Source: Streptomyces diastatochromogenes (GTDB lineage Bacteria; Actinomycetota; Actinomycetes; Streptomycetales; Streptomycetaceae). Taken from it: DNA of 64,000 bases. Numbering within the stretch: the first letter of the stretch is position 1; each line of letters starts with the position of its first letter. This document shows positions 17,038 to 26,698 of this stretch, piece after piece. The stretch is taken from positions 5,766,001 to 5,830,000 of the forward strand of contig JAPTYK010000001.1 of NCBI GenBank assembly GCA_026913215.1, written 5' to 3'. The notes beneath the pieces are model-generated. The model worked only from the letters and a program-made list of their open reading frames with translations, had not been told where the DNA came from and made no database searches. The translations under genes were made by a program, and so were the position numbers.

Positions 17038-19922
17038 ATGCAGAGCGCGTCGGAGCAGTCGGAAGGGCGGAACCGCCGGCACCAGCGGCGCGGCCGGCCC
17101 CGCCGGAGCACGCCTACCCCGACCACTGGGAGGCGGACGTGGTGCTCCGCGACGGCGGCACCGCGCGCATCAGGCCCATCACCGCCGACGACGCCGACCG
17201 GCTCGTCAGCTTCTACGAGCAGGTCTCGGACGAGTCGAAGTACTACCGCTTCTTCGCCCCCTACCCGCGCCTGTCCGCCAAGGACGTCCACCGCTTCACC
17301 CACCACGACTTCGTGGACCGGGTCGGGCTCGCGGCGACCGTCGGCGGCGAGTTCATCGCCACCGTCCGCTACGACCGCATCGACGCCCGCGGACTGCCCG
17401 CCTCGGCCCCCGCCGACGAGGCCGAGGTCGCCTTCCTCGTCCAGGACGCGCACCAGGGGCGCGGCGTCGCCTCCGCCCTCCTCGAACACATCGCGGCGGT
17501 CGCGCGGGAGCGGGACATCCGGCGCTTCGCCGCCGAGGTGCTCCCCGCCAACACCAAGATGATCAAGGTCTTCACCGACGCGGGCTACACCCAGAAGCGC
17601 AGTTTCGAGGACGGCTCCGTACGGCTCCACCTCGACCTCGAACCGACCGACCGCTCCCTCGCCGTCCAGCGCGCCCGGGAGCAGCGGGCCGAGGCGCGCT
17701 CCGTGCAGCGGCTCCTCACCCCGGGTCCGTCGCCGTCGTCGGCGCCGGACGCACCCCGGGCGGCGTCGGCCGGACCGTGCTCCGCAACCTCCTCGGCGCC
17801 GGCTTCGCGGGACGGGTGTACGCGGTGAACGCCGCGCTCACCGGGGAGACCGAGCTCGACGGCGTCCCCGCCCACCCTCCGTCGGCGCCATCGGCGAACC
17901 CGTGGACCTGGCGATCGTCGCCGTCCCCGCCGAACGCGTGCCCGAGGCCGTCGCGGACTGCGGCGAGCACGGGTGCGCGGCCTCGTCGTGCTCTCCGCCG
18001 GATACGCCGAGAGCGGGGCCGCCGGCCGCGAGCGCCAGCGCGAGCTCGTACGGCAGGCCCGCTCGTACGGCATGCGGATCATCGGCCCTAACGCCTTCGG
18101 CATCATCAACACCGCCGACGACGTCCGGCTCAACGCCTCGCTCGCGCCGCAGATGCCGGCCGCCGGACGCATCGGGCTCTTCACCCAGTCCGGCGCCATC
18201 GGGATCGCCCTGCTCGCCGGGCTGCACCGGCGGGGCGCCGGACTCTCCTCCTTCATCTCGGCCGGCAACCGCGCCGACGTCTCCGGCAACGACTTCCTCC
18301 AGCACTGGTACGACGACCCCGGCACCGACGTCGTCCTCCTCTACCTGGAGTCGATCGGCAACCCCGGAAGTTCACCCGGCTCGCCCGCCGCACCGCCGCC
18401 GTCAAGCCCGTCGTGGTCGTCAAGGGCGCCCGGCACAGCGGCAGCGCCCCGCCCGGCCACCGGGTGCCGGTCACCCGCATCCCGCACGCCACGGTCTCCG
18501 CGCTGCTCCGCCAGGCCGGGGTGATCCGCGTCGACACCGTCACCGAGCTCGTCGACGCCGGACTGCTCCTGGCCGCCCAGCCGCTGCCGGCCGGACCCCG
18601 GGTCGCGATCCTCGGCAACTCCGAGTCGCTCGGCCTCCTCACGTACGACGCCTGCCTGACCGAGGGGCTGCGCCCGATGCGGCCGCTCGACCTGACGACG
18701 GCGGCGGTCCCGGCGGACTTCCGGGACGCGCTGGCGGCGGCGCTGGCGGACGAGACCGCCGACGCGGTGGTCGTCACCGCGATCCCCTGGGTCGGCGAGG
18801 ACGGGGCCACCGAGTTCGGCGACGGCGAGGTGCTCGCGGCCGCCCTCCGCGAGGCCGTCGCCTCCGCCCCGCGCCGAAGCCGGTCGTCGTCGTCCACGTG
18901 GAGATGGGCGGCCTCGCGGAGGCCCTGGCGGTGGCGACGAGCACCCGGCCGGCCGCGGCGGGGCGCGGCGCCGTCTCCCGGGAGAACCGTTCCGCCGGAG
19001 CCGCCCCACGCAGGCCGCCCCGCCCCCGCAGCCGGCCGCCCCGCCCGGCAGACCACCCTCCCGCCTACCCCGCCGCCGAGCGGGCCGTACGGGCGCTGGC
19101 CGAGGCCGTGCGGTACGGGCAGTGGCGGCGGCAGGCGGCCGAGCCCGGTCGGGTGCCCGAGTACGAGGACATCGACGAGGCCGGGGCCGCCGCGCTCATC
19201 GAAGGGGTCCTCGGCGGCGAGGGCGTGGACGCCCGCGGTGTGACCCTCGACACCGAGGAGGCCGGGGCGCTGCTCGCCAAGTACGGGATCGGCGTCCGGC
19301 CCACCCTCCCGCGCCCACTCCCGACGCTGCCGTCGCGGTCGCCGCCCTGCTCGGCTACCCCGTCGCGCTCAAGGCGACCGCGCCGCACCTCCGGCACCGG
19401 CCCGACCTCGGGGGCGTCCGCCTGGACCTGGCGACCGAGGAGCAGCTCCGCACGGCGTACGCGGAGCTGACCGAGGTCCTCGGCAAGCCGGAGGAGCTCC
19501 AGCCGGTCGTCCAGGCGATGGTGCCGAGGGGCGTCGACACCGTCGTCCGCTCCGCGATCGACCCGGCCGTCGGCGCCGTCCTCTCCTTCGGCCTCTCGGG
19601 CGCGGCCTCCGAACTGCTCGGCGACACGGCCCACCGGCTGGTTCCGGCCACCGACCGGGACGTCGCCGAACTCGTCCGCTCCCTCCGCACGGCCCCGCTG
19701 CTCTTCGGCTGGCGGGGCTCCGCCCCGGTCGACACCCCGGCCCTGGAGGAGCTCCTGCTGCGGGTCTCCCGGCTCGTCGACGACCACCCCGAGGTGGTCG
19801 CGGTCTCCCTGGAGCCGGTGGTCGTGGCACCCCGGGGACTCTCGGTCCTCGGCGCGACCGTCCGACTGGCCCCGCCCGCACCCCGCACCGACCTCGGCCC
19901 ACGGAGCCTGCCCCGCTACTGA
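17038..19922 (+). CDS. GNAT acetyltransferase / acyl-CoA synthetase (NDP-forming) fusion (about seven frameshifts)
   Basis: Repaired length about 963 residues. Residues about 35-195 form a GNAT domain with the acetyl-CoA loop QDAHQGRGVASALL. Then comes an NDP-forming acyl-CoA synthetase: CoA-binding Rossmann part (SVAVVGAGRTPGGVG), succinyl-CoA ligase-like part (GLFTQSGAIGIALL, ISAGNRADVSGNDFL) and C-terminal ATP-grasp (ALLAKYGIGVRP, VALKATAPHLRHRPDLGGV). This is the Pat/AcP-type fusion that acetylates Lys residues of acyl-CoA synthetases in actinomycetes. The histidine of a working synthetase (S-G-H-x-G in family members) is not evident, so the second part may be a regulatory sensor. Breaks: about 17100, 17725, 17878, 17973, 18363, 18882 and 19310; one G or C restored at each closes the frame. 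Confidence 0.82.
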
Positions 19923-19949
19923 CGGGCCCGAGCGGGCCCCTCCGCCCCG

Positions 19950-19955
19950 TAGGAT
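19950..19955 (+). promoter_or_regulatory. -10 element of a leaderless transcript
   Basis: TAGGAT is followed by 7 nt and ATG 19963; no ribosome site precedes that start. Confidence 0.5.
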
Positions 19956-19962
19956 GGAGTCC

Positions 19963-20559
19963 ATGGCAAAGAGCGGTACGACGACCCAGGGGCTGCGCGC
20001 GGCGATCGAGCGCAGCGGCTATTACCCGGCCCTCGTGGCCGAGGCGGTGGAGGCCGCCGTCGGCGGCGAGGCCATTTCGTCGTACGTGGTCCACCAGGAG
20101 ACCACCTTCGACGCGAACGAGGTCCGGCGCCACGTCACCGTCCTCGTCCTGACCCCGCACCGTTTCATCGTCAGCCACACGGACGAGCAGGCGGCCGACA
20201 CGAGCTCCCCGAGCCCGTATGCCACGACCTCCACCGAGTCCGTGAAGCTCGACCGGATCTCGTCGGTCGTCGTCAGCCGCGTGGTCGCCAACCCCGAGTC
20301 GTACACGCCGGGCACGCTGCCCCGCGAGGTGGTCCTCACCATCGGCTGGGGCGCCGTCTCCCGCATCGACCTGGAGCCCGCCGCCTGCGGCGACCCCAAC
20401 TGCGACGCCGACCACGGCTACACCGGCAACGCCACCGCCGACGACCTCAGCCTGCGGGTGAGCGACGCCGGGGACGGCCCGGACACCGTCCGGCAGACCC
20501 TCGCGTTCGCCCAGGCCCTCTCCGAAGCCATCGCGGCGACCGCCGCGCCCACCCGCTGA
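19963..20559 (+). CDS. DUF5998 family protein
   Basis: 198 residues, intact. Soluble protein of an actinomycete-restricted family that I recognise by its start (MAKSGTTTQGLRAAIERSGYYPALV) and its position before a nucleotide phosphodiesterase and tdk. The central part (SYVVHQETTFDANEVRRHVT, LTPHRFIVSHTDEQ) looks like a beta-rich PH-like or binding fold. A CGDPNCDADHGY stretch near residue 148 has two Cys and could bind a metal. ATG 19963 is preferred over 19954 because of the TAGGAT leaderless promoter. Stop and next start share the A of TGATG, so it is coupled to the phosphodiesterase. Function unknown. Confidence 0.78.
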   Translation: MAKSGTTTQGLRAAIERSGYYPALVAEAVEAAVGGEAISSYVVHQETTFDANEVRRHVTVLVLTPHRFIVSHTDEQAADTSSPSPYATTSTESVKLDRISSVVVSRVVANPESYTPGTLPREVVLTIGWGAVSRIDLEPAACGDPNCDADHGYTGNATADDLSLRVSDAGDGPDTVRQTLAFAQALSEAIAATAAPTR

Positions 20560-21767
20560 TGGCACAGCCGAACACCGCCGTGACGCACGGCTGGCCCGAC
20601 GACCCGGTCCCGCTCGCCCCGGAGACCGCGCCGGTGCCCGAGTACGCCACCGGCTCGCTCGGCGACCTGCTGCCGACGCTCGTGGCGGGCCAGGGCGTGC
20701 CCGGCTTCGACCCGCGGATCGCGGAGCTGGCCCCGGCCGACCGGAACTGCGTCTTCCTGATCGACGGCCTCGGCTGGGAGCAGATCAAGGCCCATCCGGA
20801 CGAGGCGCCGTACCTGACCTCGCTCCTCGGCTCCTCGCGCGGCGGCACCGGCCGCCCGGTCACCGCGGGCTTCCCCGCCACCACCGCGACCTCGCTGGCC
20901 TCCGTCGGCACCGGCCGCCACCCGGGGACGCACGGGCTGCCCGGCTACACCGTGCGCAACCCCGAGACCGGCGAGCTGATGAACCAGCTGCGCTGGAAGC
21001 CGTGGACCGCGCCGCACGTCTGGCAGCCGTACCCGACCGTCTTCCGGCTCGCGCACGAGGCGGGGATCCACACCGCCCAGGTGTCCTCCCCGATCTTCGA
21101 GCAGACCCCGCTCACCAAGGTCGCGCTCAGCGGAGGGACGTTCCACGGCCGGCTCTCCGGCGAGGAGCGCATGGACTTCGCCGCCGAGCAGCTCGCCGGC
21201 GGCGACCGCTCGCTGGTCTACACGTACTACAGCGAGCTCGACGGCGCCGGTCACCGCTTCGGCATCGACTCCGACGCCTGGCGCGGCCAGCTGATGTTCG
21301 TCGACCGGCTCGTGCAGCGGCTCGCCGAGCAGCTGCCGCCCCGCGCGGCCCTGTACGTCACGGCCGACCACGGCATGGTCGACATCCCCTTCGACGACGA
21401 GCACCGCATCGACTTCGACGAGGACTGGGAGCTGCGTGCCGGCGTCGCCCTCCTCGGCGGCGAGGGCCGGGCCCGCCACATCTACGCCGTGCCCGGCGCC
21501 GAGGCGGACGTCCTCACCTGCTGGCGCGAGGTCGTCGGCGAGCAGTTCTGGGTGGCGAGCCGTGACGAGGCCATCTCCCTCGGCTGGTTCGGCGCCGAGG
21601 TCGACGAGCGGGTGTACGGCCGGATCGGCGACGTCGTCGCCGCGGCCCACGACGACGTGGCGATCACCGCCTCCGTCAACGAGCCGCACGAGTCCGCGAT
21701 GGTCGGCATGCACGGGTCGATGACCCCCGCGGAGCAGCTGGTCCCGCTGCTCGAAGTCCGTTCCTGA
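20559..21767 (+). CDS. Alkaline phosphatase superfamily nucleotide pyrophosphatase/phosphodiesterase
   Basis: 402 residues, intact. The metal and nucleophile motifs of type I phosphodiesterases are present: FLIDGLGWEQ near residue 67, the nucleophile region GFPATTATSLASVGTGRHPG near 105-125, the HAE-like loop YSELDGAGHRFG near 225 and TADHGMVDIP near 267. These bind two zinc ions and cleave nucleotide pyrophosphates or phosphodiesters. No signal peptide is seen, so it is probably cytosolic. Translationally coupled to DUF5998 upstream; tdk follows 42 nt later on the same strand, suggesting a nucleotide-related operon. Confidence 0.85.
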   Translation: MAQPNTAVTHGWPDDPVPLAPETAPVPEYATGSLGDLLPTLVAGQGVPGFDPRIAELAPADRNCVFLIDGLGWEQIKAHPDEAPYLTSLLGSSRGGTGRPVTAGFPATTATSLASVGTGRHPGTHGLPGYTVRNPETGELMNQLRWKPWTAPHVWQPYPTVFRLAHEAGIHTAQVSSPIFEQTPLTKVALSGGTFHGRLSGEERMDFAAEQLAGGDRSLVYTYYSELDGAGHRFGIDSDAWRGQLMFVDRLVQRLAEQLPPRAALYVTADHGMVDIPFDDEHRIDFDEDWELRAGVALLGGEGRARHIYAVPGAEADVLTCWREVVGEQFWVASRDEAISLGWFGAEVDERVYGRIGDVVAAAHDDVAITASVNEPHESAMVGMHGSMTPAEQLVPLLEVRS

Positions 21768-21809
21768 GCCCGTTCCCGATCCCTGCCCCCGAAAGGTCCC
21801 TGCCCCGTC

Positions 21810-22460
21810 ATGCCCGAGCTGGTCTTCTTCTCCGGAACCATGGATTGCGGGAAGAGCACCCTGGCGCTCCAGATCGCCCACAACCGCGACGCGCGGGGGC
21901 TTCAGGGCGTGATCTTCACCCGTGACGACCGGGCGGGCGAGGGCAAGCTGTCCTCCCGGCTCGGTCTGGTGACGGACGCGGTCGAGGCGCCGCGCGACAT
22001 GGACCTGTACGCGTACCTCGTGACCCAGCTCTCCCAGGGCGGCAAGGCCGACTACGTGATCGTGGACGAGGCCCAGTTCCTCGCCCCGGAGCAGATCGAC
22101 CAGCTCGCCCGGATCGTCGACGACCTCAGCCTGGACGTCTTCGCCTTCGGGATCACGACGGACTTCCGCACGAAGCTGTTCCCCGGCTCGCAGCGGCTGA
22201 TCGAGCTGGCGGACCGGATCGAGCACCTCCAGGTCGAGGCCCTGTGCTGGTGCGGCGCCCGTGCCACGCACAACGCCCGTACGGTCGGGGGCGAGATGGT
22301 CGTCGAGGGCGAGCAGGTCGTCGTCGGCGACGTGAACCGTCCGGCGGAGGAGATCGGTTACGAGGTCCTCTGCCGCCGTCACCACCGCCGTCGCATGACC
22401 TCGACCTCCGCCCGCGCGGGCGCCCTCTCCCCGGACGTGCTGCCCGTCGGCAGCGTCTGA
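21810..22460 (+). CDS. tdk: Thymidine kinase (type II)
   Basis: 216 residues, intact. P-loop SGTMDCGKST (residues 8-17), catalytic Glu in VDEAQF (86-90), and the structural zinc site Cys146-W-Cys148 with Cys188 and nearby His191. Phosphorylates thymidine with ATP for dNTP salvage in the cytosol. The basic tail after residue 190 is longer than in E. coli. AAAGGTCC lies upstream of ATG 21810. Confidence 0.93.
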   Translation: MPELVFFSGTMDCGKSTLALQIAHNRDARGLQGVIFTRDDRAGEGKLSSRLGLVTDAVEAPRDMDLYAYLVTQLSQGGKADYVIVDEAQFLAPEQIDQLARIVDDLSLDVFAFGITTDFRTKLFPGSQRLIELADRIEHLQVEALCWCGARATHNARTVGGEMVVEGEQVVVGDVNRPAEEIGYEVLCRRHHRRRMTSTSARAGALSPDVLPVGSV

Positions 22461-22469
22461 CGGAGGGGC

Positions 22470-23144
22470 TCAGGCCGGCGGCCGGAGGGCGCGGGTCAGT
22501 TCGTCGAGGGCGGCGGTGTCCAGCGGGGCCGTTCCGGTCAGGGTGCCGACCAGGGCCTGAGCGAGGACGGTCGCGGAGCCGATCCGGGTGTCCTCGCGCT
22601 CGTCGCCGGTGACCTTTCCGATGACGGCGTCACGTACCGCGGAGGAGATGGCGGGGTCCCCGAAGAGTTCGGGGAAGGACAGGGCCATCATGCACACGCC
22701 CACGTTGGCGGAGAGGACGGCCTGTCCGGCCAGTTCGGGGCTCATGCGCAGGCGTCCGGCGTCGCGGCAGCGCTCCAGGGCCTTCAGGAGGATCGCCTGG
22801 GCCTCCTTGATGGCCTGCGGCTTGGCGTCGCCCGTCGGCGTGAACATCAGGCGATAGAGGTACGGGTTGCGCAGAGCGAACGCGACGTGGCTGTCCCAGG
22901 CGGTGCGCAGGTCCGCCACCGGGTCCTCGGTGAGCGGGTTGCGCCGCTTCTCGGCGAGGAAGCGCGCGAAGCCGATGTCGGCCACCGCCGTGAGCAGTCC
23001 CTGCTTGTCGCCGAACTGGCGGTAGATCTCGGGCATGCCGACCTTCGCCCGGTCGCAGATGGCCCGGGTCGAGATGGCCAGTGCGTCCTTGGTGGCGAGC
23101 AGTTCCCCGGTGGCTTCCAGGATGCGCTCTCGTGCCGTCGACAT
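22470..23144 (-). CDS. TetR-family transcriptional repressor
   Basis: 224 residues, intact. N-terminal TetR HTH: ARERILEATGELLATKDALAISTRAICDRAKVGMPEIYRQFGDK (in overlapping stretches, residues 4-48). The helical ligand domain follows with TetR_C-like segments. It is divergent from an isochorismatase-type hydrolase gene, and the intervening region has GTTAG/CTAAC repeats that look like its operators. The simplest reading is an autoregulator that also represses the hydrolase. ATG 23144 is used; GTG 23153 is an alternative in frame. The ligand is unknown. Confidence 0.85.
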   Translation of the reverse strand: MSTARERILEATGELLATKDALAISTRAICDRAKVGMPEIYRQFGDKQGLLTAVADIGFARFLAEKRRNPLTEDPVADLRTAWDSHVAFALRNPYLYRLMFTPTGDAKPQAIKEAQAILLKALERCRDAGRLRMSPELAGQAVLSANVGVCMMALSFPELFGDPAISSAVRDAVIGKVTGDEREDTRIGSATVLAQALVGTLTGTAPLDTAALDELTRALRPPA

Positions 23145-23152
23145 GGCCTCCA

Positions 23153-23235
23153 CGATAACAGCGCTAACAGTGCGGACCTGGGCCGATCACGGCCTCTTGA
23201 TAGCGATGTTAACGATGTGTGTTAGCGTCTCTAAC
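23153..23235. promoter_or_regulatory. TetR-type operators in the TetR/isochorismatase divergent region
   Basis: Palindrome GTTAG-N5-CTAAC at 23221-23235 and a related GATAACAGCGCTAAC at 23154-23168; a further GTTAAC lies at 23209. They flank TTGATA (23197-23202), a likely -35 of the hydrolase gene, and lie at both promoters. Confidence 0.6.
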
Positions 23236-23262
23236 GTCATTCGTCGACCGAGAGGAACCGCC

Positions 23263-23864
23263 ATGACCGCCTCCACCACCCTGCGCGACGTGATCGGCCT
23301 GCCCCAGGAGCTGCCGCGACTGAGCGAGTCGGCCCTGATCCTGATCGACTTCCAGAACACCTACCGCACCGGCGTCATGCGGCTCGACGGGGCCGAGGAG
23401 GCCGTGGCCGCCGCCGCCCGCCTCCTCGCCGCCGCCCGCGCGCGGGCGCCCCGGTCGTCCACATCGTCAACGACGGTGGCGAGGGCACCCCGTACGACAT
23501 CCGGGCCGAGATCGGCGCGATCAGCGACGAAGTCGCCCCCGTCGAGGGCGAGAAGGTCGTCGTCAAGCAGTTCCCCAACGCCTTCCACGCCACGGACCTG
23601 GAGGAGACCCTCAAGGACCTCGGGGTCGGCGGCGACCTGGTCGTCGCCGGCTTCATGACGCACATGTGCGTCCTCTTCACCGCCCAGGGCGCCTTCAACC
23701 TCGGCTACCGCCCGACCGTGGTCGCCGAGGCCACCGCGACCCGCCCCCTGGAGGCGCCGGACGGCACCGTCCAGTCCTCGGCCGCGCTCCAGGCCGCGAG
23801 CCTCACGACGGTCCGGGACCTGTTCGGCCTCGTGGCCCGCACGGTCGACGAGCTCGTCGGCTGA
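23263..23864 (+). CDS. Isochorismatase-family cysteine hydrolase (one frameshift)
   Basis: Repaired length 200 residues. The catalytic triad is visible: Asp29 in ALILIDFQNTY, Lys in VVVKQFPNAF, and Cys in AGFMTHMCVLFTAQGA, with the family's THMCV signature. Members cleave isochorismate, nicotinamide, ureides or similar amides; the substrate cannot be assigned. The frame breaks at about 23442 (a G missing in GCGCGGGCGCC). ATG 23263 has GAGGAA upstream. Divergent TetR regulator and operators suggest induction by an amide-like compound. Confidence 0.85.
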
Positions 23865-23890
23865 GGCCATCGGCGCCACCGGCACCCGGA

Positions 23891-23919
23891 GTTCACCCGG
23901 GGTGCGCCTGGAGAGCGCC
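23891..23919 (+). promoter_or_regulatory. PHO-box-like direct repeats (candidate PhoP site)
   Basis: Three units at exact 11-nt spacing: GTTCACC (23891), GTGCGCC (23902) and GAGCGCC (23913). Streptomyces PhoP binds 11-nt direct repeats with core GTTCACC. The third unit is weak. It lies 100 nt before the YfhO-type gene. Confidence 0.5.
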
Positions 23920-24018
23920 TGCTGATCGGTTGCGGGTCGCCCGCCTCGGCGGTAATGGCGGTCGGCCCGTGACGACCCCTCCGGGCGTCCGAAATGCTGT
24001 GCGCCCCCTGGAGGATGT

Positions 24019-26569
24019 GTGCCACCCGCCGCCGAGGCCGTGTACGTCGAGGACCCCGCGCGAGGGGCCGTACGGGACGAGCCCGGCGACGGCGGACGGC
24101 GGCGGGGCGTGGTCCTGCGGGCCCCGGCCGCCGCCGCCCTGCTCACCGCCGCACTCCTCTGCCTCGCCACCCGGCTCTCCCGCACGTACCCCTTCGGCCC
24201 GGTCACCAGGAACATCGTCGACCTCGGCCAGCAGTACCTGCCGTTCCACGCCTACTGGCGGTCCTTCCTGCTCGGCGAGACGCACGGGGACGCCTTCCTC
24301 AACTGGAACTCCGGCTTCGGCGCCAACTTCCTCGGCGACATCGGCACCTACCTGAGCAGCCCCTTCGACCTGCTCGTCGTGCTCTTCCCGGCGGACCGCG
24401 TCGAACTCGCCCTGTACGTCGTCACCGCCGCCAAGATCACCGCCGCGGCCGCCGCGATGGCCCTGCTGCTCCTGCGGCTCCGCCCCGGCCCGTGGCCGGT
24501 CGCCGCCGTGCTCGGCACCGCGTACGCCCTCTCCGGCTGGACTTTCAACTACGGCGCCACCGTCCCGATGTGGCTCGACGGCCTGGTCGCCTTCCCCCTG
24601 CTCTGCCTGGTCGGCGAGTGGGCCCGCACCGGTCGCCGCCCCGTCCTCGGCCCCCTCGTCGTCGCCCTGGCCTGGATCGCCAACTTCTACACCGCGTACA
24701 TGGCGACGATCGGCGCGGCCGTCGTCCTCGCCGTCCGCCTCCTCACCGCCGAGGAGACCGCCGGCGCCCGGCAGCGCCTCGCCGGGGCGCTGCGCGCCGC
24801 CGGGGCGTCCTCATCGGCATCGGGCTCGCCGCGCCGCTCGTCGTGGTCGTCTTCCTCGCCACGAAGGTCGCCGACCCCACCCGGAGACCACCTTCGCGCC
24901 CGCGCCCTGGACGGACGTCCTCGCCCGCTTCCTGCCCGCCACCGCGAGCGTCACCAGCCCCGCCCTCTTCATCGGCACGCCCGCCCTCGCGCTCGCGCTG
25001 ACGCTGCCCTTCAACCGGGCCGTCGCACCGCGCGTCCGGGCGGCTGGACGGCCGCGATCGTCCTGGTGACGCTCTCGCTCCAGTGGGAGCCCACCCATCT
25101 GCTGTGGCACGCGGGCGCCTCGCCCAACGGCATCCCGTACCGTCAGACCTTCGTCCTGTGCGGCCTGTTGCTGATCGGCGCCTGGTTCTCCGCGGCCCGT
25201 GGAGTGCCCCGGCGGCGGCGCTCCTCGGCGGCGCGGCGCTGCTCGGAGCCCTGGCGTGGGCGGCCCGGGGAGCGTCGACATCGACCGGTGGACCTTCCCC
25301 GCCTTCGGCGCCGCCGCGCTCCTCGCCCTCGCCGCCGTCCTCGTGGCCCTGGCCGGCGAACGCCGGGGCCACGCGCGCGTACTCCCGATACGGCCGCCGT
25401 CCGCCGCCCCGCCGCGCGCGTACTCCCCGTCCTGGCCGTGATCCTGCTCGTCGCCGCGCAGGCGGCGAGGCGGCCGTCACCGGCAAGCGGATCGAGGAAC
25501 AGCAGCGGAGCAAGGTCTCCTGGTCGCCCCGGATCGGCCCCTGGCACGAGACCGTCGCCGCCGAGACGGCCCGCGCGGACGCCTGGCCCGCCCACCGCAC
25601 GGACCCCGGCGAGGTCCCCGGAGGCAACGACGTCCTGCTCGTCGGAGGGCAGGGCGCCGACTACTACAGCAGCCTCACCGCCGACGTGACCTCCCGGACC
25701 CTGGCCTCCCTCGGCTTCGGCTACTACGCCAGGGCGGCACCCGGTCAGCCTCGACAACCCGGTGGCCGACGCCCTCTTCTCCATCGGCACCCGGCTGCGC
25801 TCGCGGCCCACCGAGCCGGTACGGCAGGACGCCGCGCCCCGCGCCACGGTCACCGTCACCACCACCCCGTCCCGCCCCTGGTCACGGTCCGTCCGCCGGG
25901 GCGACCGGCCACCGCCCCGGGGACTCGGCCTTCGCCCGCCAGGAACGCCTGCTCGGCGCCGACGTGTACGAGCTGCCCGCCCCGCGCCGCACCGGACGCA
26001 CCCTCACCGCCACCTGCCCGCGGGCTCCCAGGTCTGGTTCTGGGCGCCCGAGTACAAGGGCACCGCGGCCCTGGCGGGGAGCGGCCCGTGGACTTCGACG
26101 GCAAGCCGCCCTCCGTACGCGCCCCATGCAGCCGCTCGGCACGGTCCCGGCCTCCGGCGCGGTACGGATCGACCTGGGGCCCGAGGGCAAGCCGCGGCTG
26201 CCCGGGAATCCGTCGGCTGCCTGGTCCGCGCCCGGCTCGACACCGCCGTACGGCAGCTCACCGCCACCGGCGCCACGCGCGTGCGTACCACCGGACACAC
26301 CGTCACCGCCGAACTGCCCCGGGCAGCACCGGCACCGCCGTCCTCGCCGTGCCCCGCATCTCCGGCTGGCGCTGCGCCGCCGGCGCCGCGGAACCGCGCC
26401 CCGCGCGCGCGTACCAGGGCCTCGTCGCCGTCCCCTCGACGGGCGGGCGACCACGGTCGGCTGCTCCTTCCGGCCGCCGGGGCTCAAGCCCGGCGGCGCG
26501 GTCGGCGCGGCGGCGCTCCTCGCGCTCGCCGCGACGGGCTTCCTCCACCGGCGGCGGGCCCGCCGGTGA
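24019..26569 (+). CDS. YfhO-family multi-spanning membrane protein (many frameshifts)
   Basis: Large polytopic membrane protein of more than 850 residues. N-terminal hallmarks of the YfhO/GT-C-like family are seen: FGPVTRNIVDLGQQYLPF, LNWNSGFGANFLGDIGTYLSSPFDLL, WTFNYGATVPMWLDGLVAFPLL and QWEPTHLLWHAGASPNGIPYR. A long C-terminal extracytoplasmic beta-rich part ends in a final helix before HRRRARR. YfhO in Bacillus and Listeria glycosylates lipoteichoic acid, so a polyprenyl-sugar-using surface glycosyltransferase role is inferred. The frame is broken about ten times (about 24808, 24892, 25040, 25210, 25268, 25375, 25466 and several between 25735 and 26340). GTG 24019 follows GGAGG. Confidence 0.72.
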
Positions 26570-26595
26570 CGGGGTTCGCACCGGAGACGACAAGA

Positions 26596-26628
26596 GTTCA
26601 CCCGGAGTGCACACGCGGCTCGTTCACC
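26596..26628 (+). promoter_or_regulatory. Second PHO-box-like repeat, before the GT2 gene
   Basis: GTTCACC (26596) and GTGCACA (26607) are 11 nt apart; another GTTCACC is at 26622 out of phase. Same GAGTTCACCCGG context as the site at 23891, which argues for a shared regulator. Confidence 0.42.
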
Positions 26629-26698
26629 GGGAAAAGTCGGTCGTTACTGTGCCCGCCATAACGGCGTTTAATTGTTCGATTCAGTGTGGGGATCCCGA

